Shown: piece after piece, positions 1 to 14,664 of the stretch
Layout of the letters: every line of letters begins with the position of its first letter
Numbering within the stretch: the stretch's first letter is position 1
From: Anas platyrhynchos
Taxonomy: Eukaryota; Chordata; Aves; Anseriformes; Anatidae
Reading direction: 5' to 3'
NCBI RefSeq assembly: GCF_047663525.1
Contig: NC_092621.1
Span: forward strand, 11,977,001-12,041,000
Length of the DNA stretch: 64,000 nucleotides
Notes under the pieces: generated by a model
Seen by the model: only the letters and a program-made list of their open reading frames with translations
The model's database searches: none
What the model was told of the DNA's origin: nothing
Position numbers and translations under genes: made by a program

Positions 1-3000
1 GCTATTTTCACATGAGAAAGGAGGAGTGTCTGCACAGTCTGGGTCTGCAGCAGCCCCAACAAAGAGAAATGCAAGTGCAGGTTCAGAGACAGCCTGTACT
101 CCTGCATACAAACTTAGCAGGGAGAAGATACTTGAAAACTCAAATGTGACAGGTGATTAAGAAGAGCTGCAATGAATTTCAAGCATGCTTCAGGTAAAAA
201 ATCCATTCTCATACATACCATCTCCACACAAGCTAAAGAGCACGTCACTGAACAGTCATCCAAACCTTTGCAAGTACAACAAGACCATGAAAAAATGACT
301 ATTAGATTTAAGCTGTAAAAACGCTTAAGGGATTTCCAGATTCATTTTTACTTTGTTTTGGTTATCCTTGACAACAGGAAAGAAAATAATACACAGGAGC
401 TTCTCTGAAGACCATACACAGGAGGGCCAGCTGTGTCAGTCATGCACATCTCTCCGCTTCCTCTAAAGAGGAAGAGCTATGATTTCAAACGCATCCCTAA
501 GTGCCTCCAGGTGTGAAAAAAAAAAACCCTACAAGCACCAAGCCACATTGAAAAGGCCACTCCAATTTCATTTATTACTTCCACACAACAGAGCTGCCAA
601 ACAGGTTAAATGACAATACAGAAGAAGAGCTCTGGACATGAAGTTTTAAAGCAGAAATGCTTATTCAAATGAGGCTCATTTGGAACTAAAAGTCCACACC
701 AACTTTAAAATTCAGGTGAACAGTAGCATTTAAGCAACTACAGAGTTACCAGACAGCAGCTGCTGGCAACAAAACCAGGTATTAAGATTTGTTCATTTAA
801 TACACTTTTACATATCAATAGCCTGCCTTTTCTTCAAGTCATGCAACGGAGTCTGAATTTAGTTATGGCACTACACAAGAGAGCTATGGGGTAAAACGCC
901 ACAGGCAGCTGTGAATGTAGCTTGTTCAGGATTCAAGAGACCTGTTCAGGCCACCTCCAGAAGGTGGAGGTTGCTGGAGCTGGACCTTTCTGGTACCCAA
1001 CCTAGTTTAATGTTGCTCACCCATCTTTGTATGTTCCACAAGTTTATAAGGCATAGATGTAGGCAAACAAAGACATTTTTTAATACTACATAATTCTGGT
1101 TTTCACTTCTCTTTTAAAACTCAGAACCCTTAAAAGAACATTCAGGAGACACAACTAGAAAGACAAAAACCATGAAGAAATACACAGTGCCTACCTCTAA
1201 TAATTTAATTTAAGACAAAGCACAACAGGTTCACGTAACAATTTGACAGAATGTAGGGGAGTGAGAGACAACAGTGTTCCAAAATTAAGTCTCATTTTCC
1301 CTGTTAACTATAGTGAATTCGATTGCCACAGATCATTAACAAGTTCTTAGACAAAATGAAAAGCAATCAGGAAGAAAACAAGAAAAAGCAACCCTGGGGT
1401 TATACTTGAAATGAGAAAAATGCATGTATTTTTAACCAGATGATTTTCCCTCTGAATTATAAGCTCTGATAATATTAAACCGTTACTCTGTGTAATAAGT
1501 ATTACTACTCTCTTGCTTGCACACATTCTTAATTTCTAAGAAAACCTAACTCTGCAGCTTCACCTCGCCTGCAGTGGAGACTTTCAGGAAATGCTAAGAA
1601 TCAGCAAACTGATCCCCTCAGTGATCAATTTGCTTATTGACTAGTAGCATGAAGCTGAAGATGCCATGGGATCACACATTCTCAGTGTAGATAAATGTTT
1701 GTTAAGGTGATTTGCTTTGGCCTGTATAGAGAAAAGAAAGAAAAATGGCCAGGATTACAAAAAACGCAGAAAGCCATCATTTTGTCCAGAGAAGATGTTA
1801 AATTATGGAGCCTTAGCCTGGAAAAAAACATCCCATTAAACCAGTCAATGAGTAAGGCTTTGGAACATCCTTTTAAGAGCCTCTGGATATAACAAACCTC
1901 CAGTAAGAGCAGACTAACAGATAGGAAAATGCTGGTTATAGGAGTATCATTCTTTTCTGAACATAACCCTTTCTAATGTCTGGGATAATACCATATATTC
2001 CTTCCATCCAAATTCAGGCACTAAAATGAAATACTTACTGAAGTTATAAATGAAAGACAAGCATGAACAGTATTAGGTAAGACCTTCACAATGCCATGAA
2101 GCACCAATAATCAGAGTTAAGAGCTCAGCCGCTGAAGGCTAAGCCATTTTTAGAGGTTCTCAAAAAAATGACTTCAGCAGGCTGATCCACTCTCCAGAGC
2201 AACCACGCTCCCACCTTGAGATCTTCAGGCAACTGTCCAAAACAAAACCACATGAATCCAATTCTAAGAGCACTGGTTTGAACCATGAACAAATCTAAAA
2301 CTTGTTCATGAAAACTTGTATGAAAACTTGTTCATACATCTCTCCTAATGTACCTATTGTTCAGACTCTTCAAAACACTGCCAACCAAATCAGCAATAAG
2401 AAACCCCCCAATCCTACTTAAATAGTCCACAGGAAAGCACAGTAATATATGTGACTTAATTTCTTTCAAAACAAAGACAGGACACCAGTTCTCATCAAAA
2501 TGCCATATGGTGACACCAACCTGTTTCATATCTTTCTGTAGAACTGGTTTCTCAGAAACAGGGGAGCGCAAATGTTTGACCTTCTAATTCATAGCAAAGA
2601 ATTATTTTACGAGACATTTCAGTAAATGAGGGTAGCATATCAAATAATGTTTCTAAAAAGTACAAGAGCAAGTTGCTATGTATTTTTCAGCAATAATTAA
2701 CTGACCATCAACTTTGCAAATGCCACTTTCTTTCACGTGTGAACTGCTTTATCTCTAGCTCCAATATGCAACAGCCTGACAGAACACGACTGCAAACAGC
2801 TTTCCGGATCATTGTCCTTGGACTCCAATACAAGCTGTATTAATGTTCTTTTCCCCAGTGTTAAATGTTTTTGATAGCTAAGAGAAAGGCTCCATAGTGT
2901 AAGAGCTAGTTGCTAGATGAGGGCATCCCACTGTGGGCTGTATTTGGCACTTCTTTCCTATAATGTGAAAGCATGACACCCATTAGTATAATTGGGATTT

Positions 3001-6000
3001 ACAAGCCTGCACAATGAAGCAAAACTTATAAAAGACCCAAGAGAGTGAACATAAGCTATCATCAACAGGGGTGAATTTGATGTGTAAGCCATAACGCTGT
3101 TTCTAGAGCATTTCTGGCTTTCATGAAAAACAAAATTCTTAGTATTGTTTAGTATGCATATAGTTCTATTTTGCGTTTGTATCTCATGCTACTTATTTTA
3201 AAAGTTTTTAAAAAAAGTTTTTATTTAAAAAAAAAAATCTTAAAATCACATGCAGACACATTTTTTAAAAAAAATCTGCTTCAAAAGAATAGCAATAGAT
3301 TATGTTTTTAAAGTAGGAAAAATTGATGGAATGAAACCTGCTGTGAGACATACGTGCAGGTCTTCATTTCTTCAGCCTTCTTGGCTTTGCAATTCAGAAA
3401 TATTTGAGTGAAATAAACTACTCTGACTTGGCCTGTGATTCATAGTTTGAATGGTAACTTCTCTGGTGTCCTAAGAGACTGCTTTGCATCTTTTAATACC
3501 TACTAAGGTTGTACTCTTATTTCATGGAGTGCAAAAGTGGTCTTTGGAGCTTACACAGACATCACACCTCATTTAAGGCAAGTCAGCTACTTTAAAAAAG
3601 CACCATTACGCAGATGGCACAGTTTGAATAAATGATTTTCTCTGAATAACACGGGTGAAAGGATATCCTTAAGAGATTCTTTTTAATGCTGCTCAGATCG
3701 CAAGCAAAAGCTGGTAAGTCTAAGCCATGGTCCTTCATTAGTCCGCTAGAACTTGACTTCTCTTATGTTCAAAGAGAGTTCAAAGCACAAGTGCTTATTT
3801 GCCCAAAGAGCAGTGCACATACTGCAAGGACAGTATGAATTAAAATTGCATAACCAGCTCATCCTAATAGCCTGTAACTATCATAAGTGTGCTTACACTC
3901 ATAAGAAAGTCAAGCTACCAGACTCAAAAGCAAAGATTGGGATTTACAAGTTCCCCCTAGAAGTATCTTCAAGCAAAATAAACAGATGTCCACGTCAGCA
4001 GAGAGAAAAAAATAAAGAATTCAGTTGAGGTAGACATCCAGATTGTCTACCTTCTTTCTGCCTCTCAGACAGTGATTACAAAGACAGTGAAACAGAAATA
4101 ACACATGTATTAGAAATAAAAACATATATTAATATAACTTTTCCTTATTAAATTGAAAGAATAGAACTGCTGACAGACAACAGCCAGAAAAAAAAAAAAA
4201 AAAAAAAGAAAAGAAAAAAAACAACACATAATTGCTTATGAAAATATTCTTGTTTTGTGCATGGGAAGGCAAACCTCCATGGCAGCCATTCCATTTCTAC
4301 CTCAAAAATAACTAAGATGTCAAACAGCAACTACTACAGCACTTTTATGGTCACTAAGTAACTTGTATCCAGGAGTAATAAAAGAGAAAGTTGAGAACTA
4401 TGAAAACTTCACGTTGTTGCTCTATACATTTTAAAACAAGAGGACTTTTCCTCAAGAGCTGAGGGCAGTAAATGTAGGCATAGTATCTACTAAGGACATA
4501 TAATACAATATAGGATATCACATTCATGTCAGCTTGAAATGATTCAGGGCAAGCAGAGTAGGGAAAGAAGGAAGGACAGCTGATATTAACCAGACTAGTA
4601 AAGAATTAACAACAGGAAATATGGTGAAAGCCAACTTTATAAACAACAGATCCTATCTAATGAGATTACAATTTTACATTTTCTAATCACATTTCCTAAT
4701 GAGATTACAAGTTTGACCAGAAAAAAAAAAAATACAGTATGCTTATGACACATTTAGGCTTTGTAAAACATTTATCTTGGCACTTTTTGATGAAGAATAA
4801 TTTAAAAAGAGAATCAATGCTATACATATTCTACTGATTCAAAGCATGGCTAATTGAGAGACCTTAAAGGTATAATTATAAATGAAAAGACATTACCAGG
4901 CAGGTATATTTCTACCAAAATCCTCCAGAGGTATCTGTGTTGCACCTCTGAAACTGAACATTCTTATAAAGATTTGGAAGATGATACAGAAATATTCCTG
5001 GTGTTATCTGTAGATAATACAAAGGTTGTGGGATTGCTTCATTATCAGGAAGACAGGTGACAGACATGAAGCAGCCAGAGCCACTTAAAATCTGAGCTCC
5101 AGGAAACAGCACAAAATTTCTGTGTGGTCAAATGAAAAGTCACACAACACAGAAATTAAGCCTCAGGAAACAGACCTGTAGTCTGTGAAGCCACAACTCT
5201 GAGGCTTTTAGTGTCACCTTAGCCTATTTGAACACTGGCTCTTAACAAACCTCCACAGTCAAAAGGGTTAATGCAATCTTGGGAGACACAGCAGGACCTC
5301 AGAGTCCTTCCTAGCACTACCGTCTATTGCTGCAGGTGCCTGCTTACATCTCTGCCAACTGTGCTTTGCCTAGGCAACCCTTTTACCCTTCTTTCATCAA
5401 CATTCAGGCTTCTCTCAGCACTGAAAAGCTTTGCCAGAAAGCAGGCAGCAGGCTAGTATTGCTCTTTTTTTTTTCAGGGCTGCTACACCAAATGACAAGA
5501 AATGTCAGTATACGCTTCAAAATTGCATGTTGCTCCCTACCATCACACAGCAAGCAGTATTTTGTTTCATATTTTTCTTTGTGGTCTTTTTGTCTTCAGC
5601 TACCCATAGTTAGACCTTTATCTATCAGAGCTATATGTACTACAATCTTGTTATTCTTTTATCTGCCAGCATTGATTTGCCCACATCTGAGTGTGGCAGA
5701 ATAGCTTACATTTGCTCAGAAACAAAGAAAAATGTAATTTTTTTCTGTGACACAGCAACAGGCATTACTTCACCCTTCTCTCCAATTTCTGTATTTTGGC
5801 AAAACCAATGCAGCATCAATCTTCTTTCAAGTAGATTAAGAATCTCAGAGCTATGCTGTGCCTTTGCAAAGACACACATCAGCTCTGGAAAATCAATGAC
5901 CCAAAGTATTTAAACCTGTCCCCAGCATCACCCCTTCAACTAGTATTCATTGATAAGTGTTTCTGAAGTGACACACACAGAGTACTTTAGAACAGAGTAC

Positions 6001-7222
6001 AGGGGACAAAGTAAGATAAAGGCACATGTTGCAATGAAGGGGAAGATCCTGTGAGCTTCAAATCAGGCTTGTCAGCACAGTCCTAAGGACGTGACCTTGC
6101 TATTTTTCCCAGTAAGCTCAGAAGCATTACCATGCTTGCAGGAACAGTCTACACATTAAACAAACTGCTTGAAAATTAGCTTTGATTAGGTACCCAAGGG
6201 ATTCTTTCCAACTGCCTGCTGTCTTTCTTATGGGTTTATTTCAACAAATATCAGCCATGGGCTGCTAGAGTTTTCTGTATGCAAAGAGACAGTGTTTTCC
6301 ACCTTAAACTAGACGATACGTACCAGGTTAAAAAACAACACCCCCTCAAACCATTGTGGATGTGAACTCCTTGTCCTGGGTAAGAAGCAGTAATTAACAC
6401 AGCAAAATGTCTGCTCTGACTACAAAGGAGGGAGAGCGCACTGGTCCTGAATCCTCATGTCAGACATTCGATTTCCACAGCTGCTTATGCCTCATGAACC
6501 ACAACACGAAACAGTCTGGATTGCAGCAAGCAGACTTCCAGTGCTTCCACGTACCACCTTTGCTTGTAATCTGCATCCCCCTCCCTCCTCCTAGCTTTAG
6601 GATACTACTCCCAAGTGTCCCCAGCTTCTCCTTCCTGTCTCTTCTAGTTCCTCGCAGAGCTTATCAAACATGCTTCCTGATTTCTCCCATGGGGTCCTGA
6701 CAGTTTTCAGTGCCCTTACATTTATCATCAGCAGTCACATGGGCAAGTAGCTTCCTTCAAATCTAAGCATCAACATGACTTTCAAATGGTACTGAATGAC
6801 ATTTAAGAGTGCCAACACTACAATTGCTGCAACACAGTTCTCAACAAGACCACATACCTGAGCTGTGTGGAAAATGCTAAAGTTACACTCCTCAGTAAAA
6901 AACTTGGTCAGGTTGCAGACCCTGCCCTTAACATGCCTGGGATGTTATGTATAAGAAATACTGATTTTTATACCACAGATTACTCGTGTAACAGCTGTGT
7001 TGTCTAATACTGGTACAAAAATGAAAAAATTTAGAAGCACTATGTTCTTGTCTCATTACACACAAGGAAATCTGTGTCAACATACAGCCAAGGATCTAAA
7101 GTTTTCTGAACACACAACATCACAATCTGGTGTTTACTCTTCTTTTGGCTGTATCTTTCTCTTATCATTTTATTCCTTTTCTTTTACTGGATTTTATTGT
7201 GGTTTTTGTCTGTCTGTTTTGC

Positions 7223-7258
7223 TTTTTTGTTTGTTTGTTTGTTTGTTTGTTTGTTTGG
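7223..7258 (+). repeat. (TTTG)n simple repeat
   Basis: About seven TTTG units. It accounts for the Phe/Val/Cys/Leu-rich stretch in the 151-codon frame at 6997-7452, which is not a gene. Confidence 0.95.
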
Positions 7259-10200
7259 TTTTTTGGGGTGACACACGACTTTTATTTGTTCGGCTTTCTC
7301 TTGCCCTGAATTTCCCTTATCATCATGGGTCCCGCTTTTCTTCAACATCAGCTTTTTCACTAAAATGTAGAAGCATCTTATTCAATCACATTCTCATCTT
7401 TAAAAACAATGCTCAAATTTGCATAACCATTACCTCTTCAGCTAACTTCTGACTTCAGCTTTAAAAGGCTATCTACAAAACAAAGACTTGTTAACAATTT
7501 TTGGATGGGATACAGTAGAGTGTTATAGGAGAACATTCCAGAAAAGGGCTTTCATAGATCACTACAATTTCACTAATCCTTACCCTTTCAGCTAACAAGA
7601 TCATTCTGTCTTTTTTTTTTTTCTGTCACTCTGAAGAAAACACCAATAGCATTTTTCAGGATTTTTCCCATCTTTTCAATGCTTCCTTGGTAAAAAGGAA
7701 GTCCTTACACCAGTCTCCACCTTTACATTAAATTTCTCCACAAAAGGTCAACTGGCCCTGTCACACTGGGCATTTTCCTGCATTTTTTACAGCAATGTTC
7801 TCATTAAAGTGCTGAAGTAAGCTTTATTATGCAAAAATACAAGACTCCAACAGGGCGACAGGAAAATACGTACAAAGGCAGTGAGGCAGAGGGGACGGAA
7901 AGGTTCTCTCTAACTACCCACTGCATAGCTAGAAGAGAAACACCAGCTTTTTCCAGTTTCCTTTTTATCAGAACAAGACAATGCAGGGAAGAGGACAGTG
8001 GAATGGAACAGATTGAAAAACTTCCTGAGATCTGCTGGAACTTTTTAACATAGGTCGAAGCGTACCAGACACACGGGTGTAAGTCTGCAGTCACTGCATC
8101 TGTCACTGTGCCAAGCACTCAAACATCACCAAACTCTCCTGACAGAGGTATGCCCACAGAGGACAAGAATAGCTTTTAAGAACATGTCTCATTACTGCAA
8201 AACGTCACACTTTATGTACAACATGGCACAAGTGCCACATAAATACCACTAACACAACCAAGCTCAAACCTTTCTCTCTACTAAACCTCAGTCTGAAGGC
8301 TAAGGTGTTTGTTATTGTCATTAGCCCTTTCAGATGATGATTACATCCAACTTTTTCCAGAGATTATTCCCATATGGACAGTGTCTTTCTGAAATGAATC
8401 ATTCCTATCAAGTCACCATGCTTCAAAATAGGAATTAAGAAATAAAAAATAAATCAAAAATAAAAAGAACCACCCTAATCTTGAAAGGTAGTTTCCCTCT
8501 GTCTCAACTTGCTGTCAAAACTAAGCCTCTAATCACACCCTTTTGGATAGAAGGAGATGGCCCAGCTGTAAAAACTCATCAACAACACTGGTAACACAAC
8601 AAGCATCAACCCTGTCAGGCAAATTAAATGTAAACTCCGAAACAAGATACTCAATATTATTATTTACTACAAATCATTCAGCAACCACCATCATTCTTCA
8701 AAGCAGGTATTACAAGTTCTATCCTGCACAGAGAACACAGTATTCTCACTCCACATATACGTTTTTGTCAGGTACCAGTCAAATGATGCTTCTGGTGATT
8801 CAGAAGAAGAGAAAAGTGAAGCTTGTAAGCAAGCAGACAGCAGAGTTTAATTCCTTGCACCTGCACAACCACAGGCTTCTTGCATGAACTTTGGCAAACC
8901 ACTGAGCACCTCTATGCCTCCATTCTCTGTTTGCAAATCAGAGTTAACAATCCAGTGAGGTACGGAAGTGTTGCAATGAAGATAAACACTGTGAGATATT
9001 CAGCTGTTCCAATTAAGAAGACTACACAAGCACCTAAGACAGATCAAAAATCAATCTTTCACTTCAGCCATCCTCATTTGAGTTTAGCCTGCTGAGAACT
9101 CCTGCTGCAAAAGGGCAAGGTAGCAGTAGAGGATGCAGGAAACAAGTGGATGAAGCCAGGCTGTGCCACCCTTCCTTCCATCCTCCAAACAGCAACCAGT
9201 CCCCATGAGACCTGATTGATCTGACTGGATGTGGGATGTGGGGGAAGCTGGCCAGCAAGTGAGAGGTGTAGGTTCTCTACAAGTCTGCCCACAGTCCAAC
9301 CATGTCAAGAAATGTTTCAGCTTCAGCAATCTAGTTCTGCACTAGAAACAAAGAAGAAAAGCTCTCCCTCTAAGAACTCCCAGCCAGTTCAATCAGTCAG
9401 GGACTTCCCATTATAAGCAAGGGATTTGTCCCTTAGCTGTGACTTCCTTTTGCAAATATTCTTATGAGCTTTTATGGCTCAGAAAATGGTGTTTTTCTTG
9501 TGACAAAAATCTCTGCTCTTCTCATACTTCAAATCCCCCTGGAGACACTATGCCAAGCTGCTGCTGCACTACTGTTTAAATAGCCCTTGTACAGAGTAAT
9601 TCATGTGCAAAACCAAACACTGTGCATTTAAACACTACCTCTAATTTGTATTTCACAACTTCCCATTTTAAACAAGCTTCACTACATGCCTGATCATCCT
9701 GGGGCAGCAGCTAACAAGATAGGGGACACCAGAAGGGAAACGCATTTCCTGGAAGTTGCTGAGAACAGAGGGGTCGACACCTCTGGACCAGGCAGGCAAC
9801 AACTGGGCTGACTGGATAGAGAAGCAATCTGTTCTGTTTTGGGAGCCTGAAAACCTGCCTAAAGCTGCCATAGACAAGAAAAAGCAGCAAGGCCCAAAAG
9901 CAGCAATTGTGGGCACCAGCTATACCTGCTCACCCTGCTGTAATTATCACAGCTGCATTCCCAGCCCTGACCCCAGCATCTTGTGGGAGCATTTTGCAGA
10001 TTGGAGGGGAAGGGGATCTGGGACGGTTAATGAGTGAGAAACAACTGACTAAATCATCAGGGAGTAAATCATCTGGGATTACTCTCTCTTTTCCTTCTGT
10101 AACCACTGCATGGAACTACCCTTCTGGGTAAACCTTTGTCCTTAGGACACGTAATAGAACATGAAGAACAGTGGTACAAGTCAGTCAACAAGTTTATGCT

Positions 10201-12122
10201 GCTACAGAAAACTGGAGGGAGCACATTTCATTCTTCAATTATACAGCAATACAAGAAACCAGAGATGGCCTTTGTCTCAGCCTTCTGCACAAGACAGATC
10301 TGGAAGCACTACAAGGATATTTTCTCTGATGTTGCCCAACACTTATGTACAGGAAAACAATTAGAATTTCTTGTTATCAACATCAACTTCACCTCTCTCT
10401 CTCTCTTCTTACTACAGTCGTAGGAGCACAAATTAGACTTACAAAGATAAAAAAAATAGAGACTACAGAGTAAGCGGAGTGCCTGCTCTCTAACTAAAAG
10501 CAGCGCAAGCCATACAGAAAAGAATCCCAGCCAGAAAGTAAATAGTTTACTGCCAGACATACTTTCCCAGTAACTTCTTAAAGTGAAAGGTGACGCAGAG
10601 AGTCTTTACAGCCCTGGCTAACCAGAAAGTAATTCTCTAAACAGTTAATCTGACTCATACATTGCAGAATTCAGCATGCATCACAGGATGCCCAGGCTTA
10701 TCTATCAGCAACTCCAATGAACTGCGACCACAAACAAAATAGTGTAAGAGAAATCTTGTTTCAGGAACAGAAAGCAAATAATCTGAATCCTTCATGAAAC
10801 CAACACCAAAAGGACACATGAGAGTACTAAGAGCTGTAGTGCTATTAAGCCTTTTAGACAAAGAGTTAGTGAGATTCAGCGGATTCCGGGCAGCACCCAG
10901 GGTCACTCCAAGTTACTCTGCTCTTGCAGACAAGTGAGGGTATGTCCCTGAGAGATATCAACAAAAGGTGATAGGCTGTAATTAGAACCTATCTAATTAC
11001 AAAATCAGAGGCTGCATTTAGAGCAACTCTTCCCCCATCACCCTTTCACTCCCGCTATGTTTGAGACGTCAGCTCTCAATCAGCCTTCTCCTACAACCAA
11101 ACACTTCTGATACCACAGGAAGGCTTTTTTCCACCACAGCACCTTGCTGAGGAGAAAGAAGGATGCCTCTACCTGTGGGGAAGGGAGGGGATTCACAGCC
11201 TGCCTCCAAACCCACCAACCTCCTTGGTTTTGGATGAGAGAAGCCACACAGGCAGCCAGCCCCAACTGCAAGCAGTGGCCAGAGGGAGTAACAGAAGAGC
11301 AAGCAATGAAGAGACGAGGGGTGAGCTGTACCAGACAGAGCAGCTTATGGCAGCTGACAGTCACACCTAAAGAAGCCTGTACCCCACTACAGGATTGCAC
11401 TCACAAAGCTACAGGATGCCATCCATGGCTACAGGATACCATCCATTACGGGAAAAAAGGATACTTGTGGCAAAGTTATGTGGAGACAGATATCTTAATG
11501 TGCTTCAGACATCATACATTTTAAGTATGGCTAATGGATGCAGACCACTGCATACATGATAGCATGATCAGAGCAAAAGGAAAACTTTATGAGGACCTTT
11601 TTCTTGCTTGGTATTTGTAAGTAAAATTACCATGGACTCAAGTTCTTTAGTTCATCCTTCTTGACTGATCCAGAAACCCTCACCACTCAGCTCAGACGCT
11701 GCTGTTTTGATTGAAAACTGGTCAAGATGTGAACACAAGAAGAGGGGAAAAACTCATTTTCCTTTCTCATTCTCTGTTCTGAAACAGACCCCTTTAAGCA
11801 TCCCCAGAATACCAATGCTCATACACTGGCATTGGCCACACACGGCAGCGCACACCTCACGATCACTGCTCCCCAAAGTTCGCTCTCTACAGCAGACAGA
11901 TATGAAATTTCTTTGCATCAGTGGATTGTATGGCAGGTTCATTTCAAAACAGGACAATGAAAGAGGTTATAAAAATGTTCCATGGCCCTTTCTGGAGCTC
12001 ATGCTTGCCTCCTCCCCTTTACTGCATCAAATGCCATCGCACACTCTGTTGTGGGCACTGCACCCTTCACACACTGAAGTATTGAGATGCTCTCTCCTGC
12101 TTTTGTGGGCTTGACACTCCGC

Positions 12123-12180
12123 TATCCTGTCCTTGGGTCTCCTGAAGGAGGTTGGGCAGAAGCCTGATGAGGACAGGATA
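12123..12180. repeat. 11-bp inverted repeat with a nested hairpin
   Basis: TATCCTGTCCT at 12123-12133 pairs perfectly with AGGACAGGATA at 12170-12180. Inside, CTCCT at 12139-12143 pairs with AGGAG at 12146-12150. It lies in ADAMTS12 intron 2. Confidence 0.85.
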
Positions 12181-14664
12181 TTTGAACAGGCCAAGAGTGA
12201 TGTGATAGAGAAACTCCTCATGCAAACACTGTTTTCAGGATCTACTTCCTTTTCCCTTGCCGTCTACCACTAGCGATCAGTAGAGAAACATTTAATACTA
12301 GGGAACAGAAATTATCCATATGGGAAGGCAGACAAGACAGACTGAAAGAAGTGAGCTGCAAATATGCTTTTTGCCTACAACAATATTTTCTCTGCCACAA
12401 CCAGCAGGAGAGAGGTTAATGCTGTGCCAGACTCCACAACAGCAATGCTGTGGAATCCACACCCTGCTGCCTGTGATTGAAAGGACCAGAGAATTATGCT
12501 ACAGCACTGCTAAAGAGCAGGCCAGCTTTTGGTTAGTTTGCTGTTCTTTTAAAAGCTGTTAAGCAGTTTCTAAGGTTCTGCTGTAGTCTCCCTAAATATC
12601 TGCGTTCCCAAATAAAGCCATTTGTGAGTGGATTCTCCTAATGCATACTGCTGCTGAGTGCTCCCTGACACAAATCCTGCAAGAATATTGCTGGGCTCGC
12701 TCTCCTTTCAACATATATACAGAAACTGAAGCAGTGCAGTGTGTTTAACAGATCCCAGACAACTGAACTTTACAGCTGCCAAGATCTTTTCTCTGTAATC
12801 AGTTACACAAACAACATCCTCTCCTCCTTCTTTTCTCCCCCCTCTCCCCCCGCCCTTTTTCTTTTCCTTTCCTTAAAGCTCTCTCCCTTTCTTCTTCTCC
12901 CCTCTGTCTCCCTGCATTATCCATGAGTGTGTTGATTTAGCTGATGTGAGGTATTTCTCCTGGTTCAGAAGTCTTTAGGGTATTTAGGGATTGTATTTCG
13001 GAAAGGTGTTGGTTTTATTCATTTATCTATGTTCCACTATCTGCACTCATAGCGAATACAGGCACACTGTGCCCTGGAGAATCACATTCACTTTAGCCTC
13101 CATATCCTTAAAAGAAAGATAAAGTTGAGGTGAGAGAAGGCGACTCACAAAGGAGATAAGATGCTTATCGATCAGATTTCAGAGTAATGCTAAAAGGAAA
13201 TGTCTCCACAGCTTGAAATCCTCTGTCATAGGTTCAAGGATGCCTAAATCATCTTCCACATTTAACTAATCTCATGGGCTCCAACTTCAAAGCTTGTTTA
13301 CTTCTTGTCAGTTTTCCAGGTCTTCCCAGGAATGTCAGCCTGCTTGTTCCAAGAAGAGTCTGTGAATCCTCACAAACCTCTCTGCCCTGAGCACCCAAGC
13401 CACTACTCATGCAGCTAGAAACAGGACTTGAAAGAAAACCCTGAATCAGCAGATCCAGCTGCCAGTTCTCCATCGCAAAAAACGAATCTCACATGAGAAT
13501 AGCAGGACTGGCTCAGACCACCATCCCTCACCCCTCAGTTTCAAATAACTGCCAAAGGCAGACACCTAGATAACAGTAAAATAGGATGAGAAACCTACCA
13601 CTAGTTCTCCCTCTGCCTTTTTTTTCAAATAGTGATGAGAAATGCCTGTTCTGTTCTAAATTAACCTTTAGATAAACAGAGGGGAAATATGGCTAATCTC
13701 TGGTCACTCACAAGCACTTTTTTCTCAAGGTAACTTCCTGCAAGTAACAAACTATGTTAGCATCAGCTAGTATATTTAAATCTTGTCTTATAGTTCCAAC
13801 CAATGAGCTTTTAAAAGCAGAAATTCCTATTACTTGCCAGGTTTATGAATTAACACCCCAGGCTACGACACTTCATTTTTTTGCCCTGCAAATTCAATTC
13901 TAACATCACCTATTTTAGCAGCCCATTCCTGTGGTAATGATACCTTCCAGCTTTGGGTCTTGGTGCACAGCTTATCACACATTTCTTATTTTTGTCCTGT
14001 AAGTATTAGCAAATAATTTAAATATAAGCAGCCTCAAAGGAGAGACTGACGGGACTATGTTAACAGTCTTATTTCACCCAGTAATTTCCCCCCACCTGAT
14101 ATTCTCCAGACTTATGAAGCCACATAATTCCATTGAAAAAATCTTTGCTTTGGTATTTATTGTTTTATGGGCTTCTTCCAGTACTCCGGAATGGAAGTTA
14201 CAGTCTTGCCTGAGACCTGTGGCACATCTGTCCCACCACACTGCCACTACCCCTGCGAACAAGTTTCTAGCACAACAGCAGGTTTCTGACATCTGGTTTA
14301 TGCTGCAGTCTGTTACACACACTGCCACGCTCTGAAAACCTCTGCAATCACCGATGACTGCCCCCTTGTTCATGGGGTTTGCACTGATTCCTCTTTACTG
14401 CTGCCAAGCTAGACAAAATGGTCAACTATCCTGCAGTGAGATGGATATTACACTTAGCTCACTGCTCTCCTGAGTCAGCCAGGCACAGCTCCATTTCTAA
14501 TCAATGCATAGGAAGCACTGCAGTGCTGAAGCAGAACTGGGCATGGCTCAAAGCTTGACATCAAATTGTAGAAAGCCAGGTAACAATGACCTGCACTTAC
14601 AGCTGGTAACCCCAAGTAAGATAGTGCACTGAAATACAGAGCTGCCATTAAACTGTTATTACAG

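Noticed and set aside
4854..5112. Frames suggesting a very old reverse-transcriptase fragment (KDLEDDTE.., VDNTKVVG)
   Set aside because: The resemblance to CR1-like segments is too weak to call by eye, and no CR1 tail or neighbouring landmark is present.
6997..7452. 151-codon frame with hydrophobic stretches
   Set aside because: The hydrophobic part is translation of a TTTG repeat and T-rich DNA. No homology is apparent.
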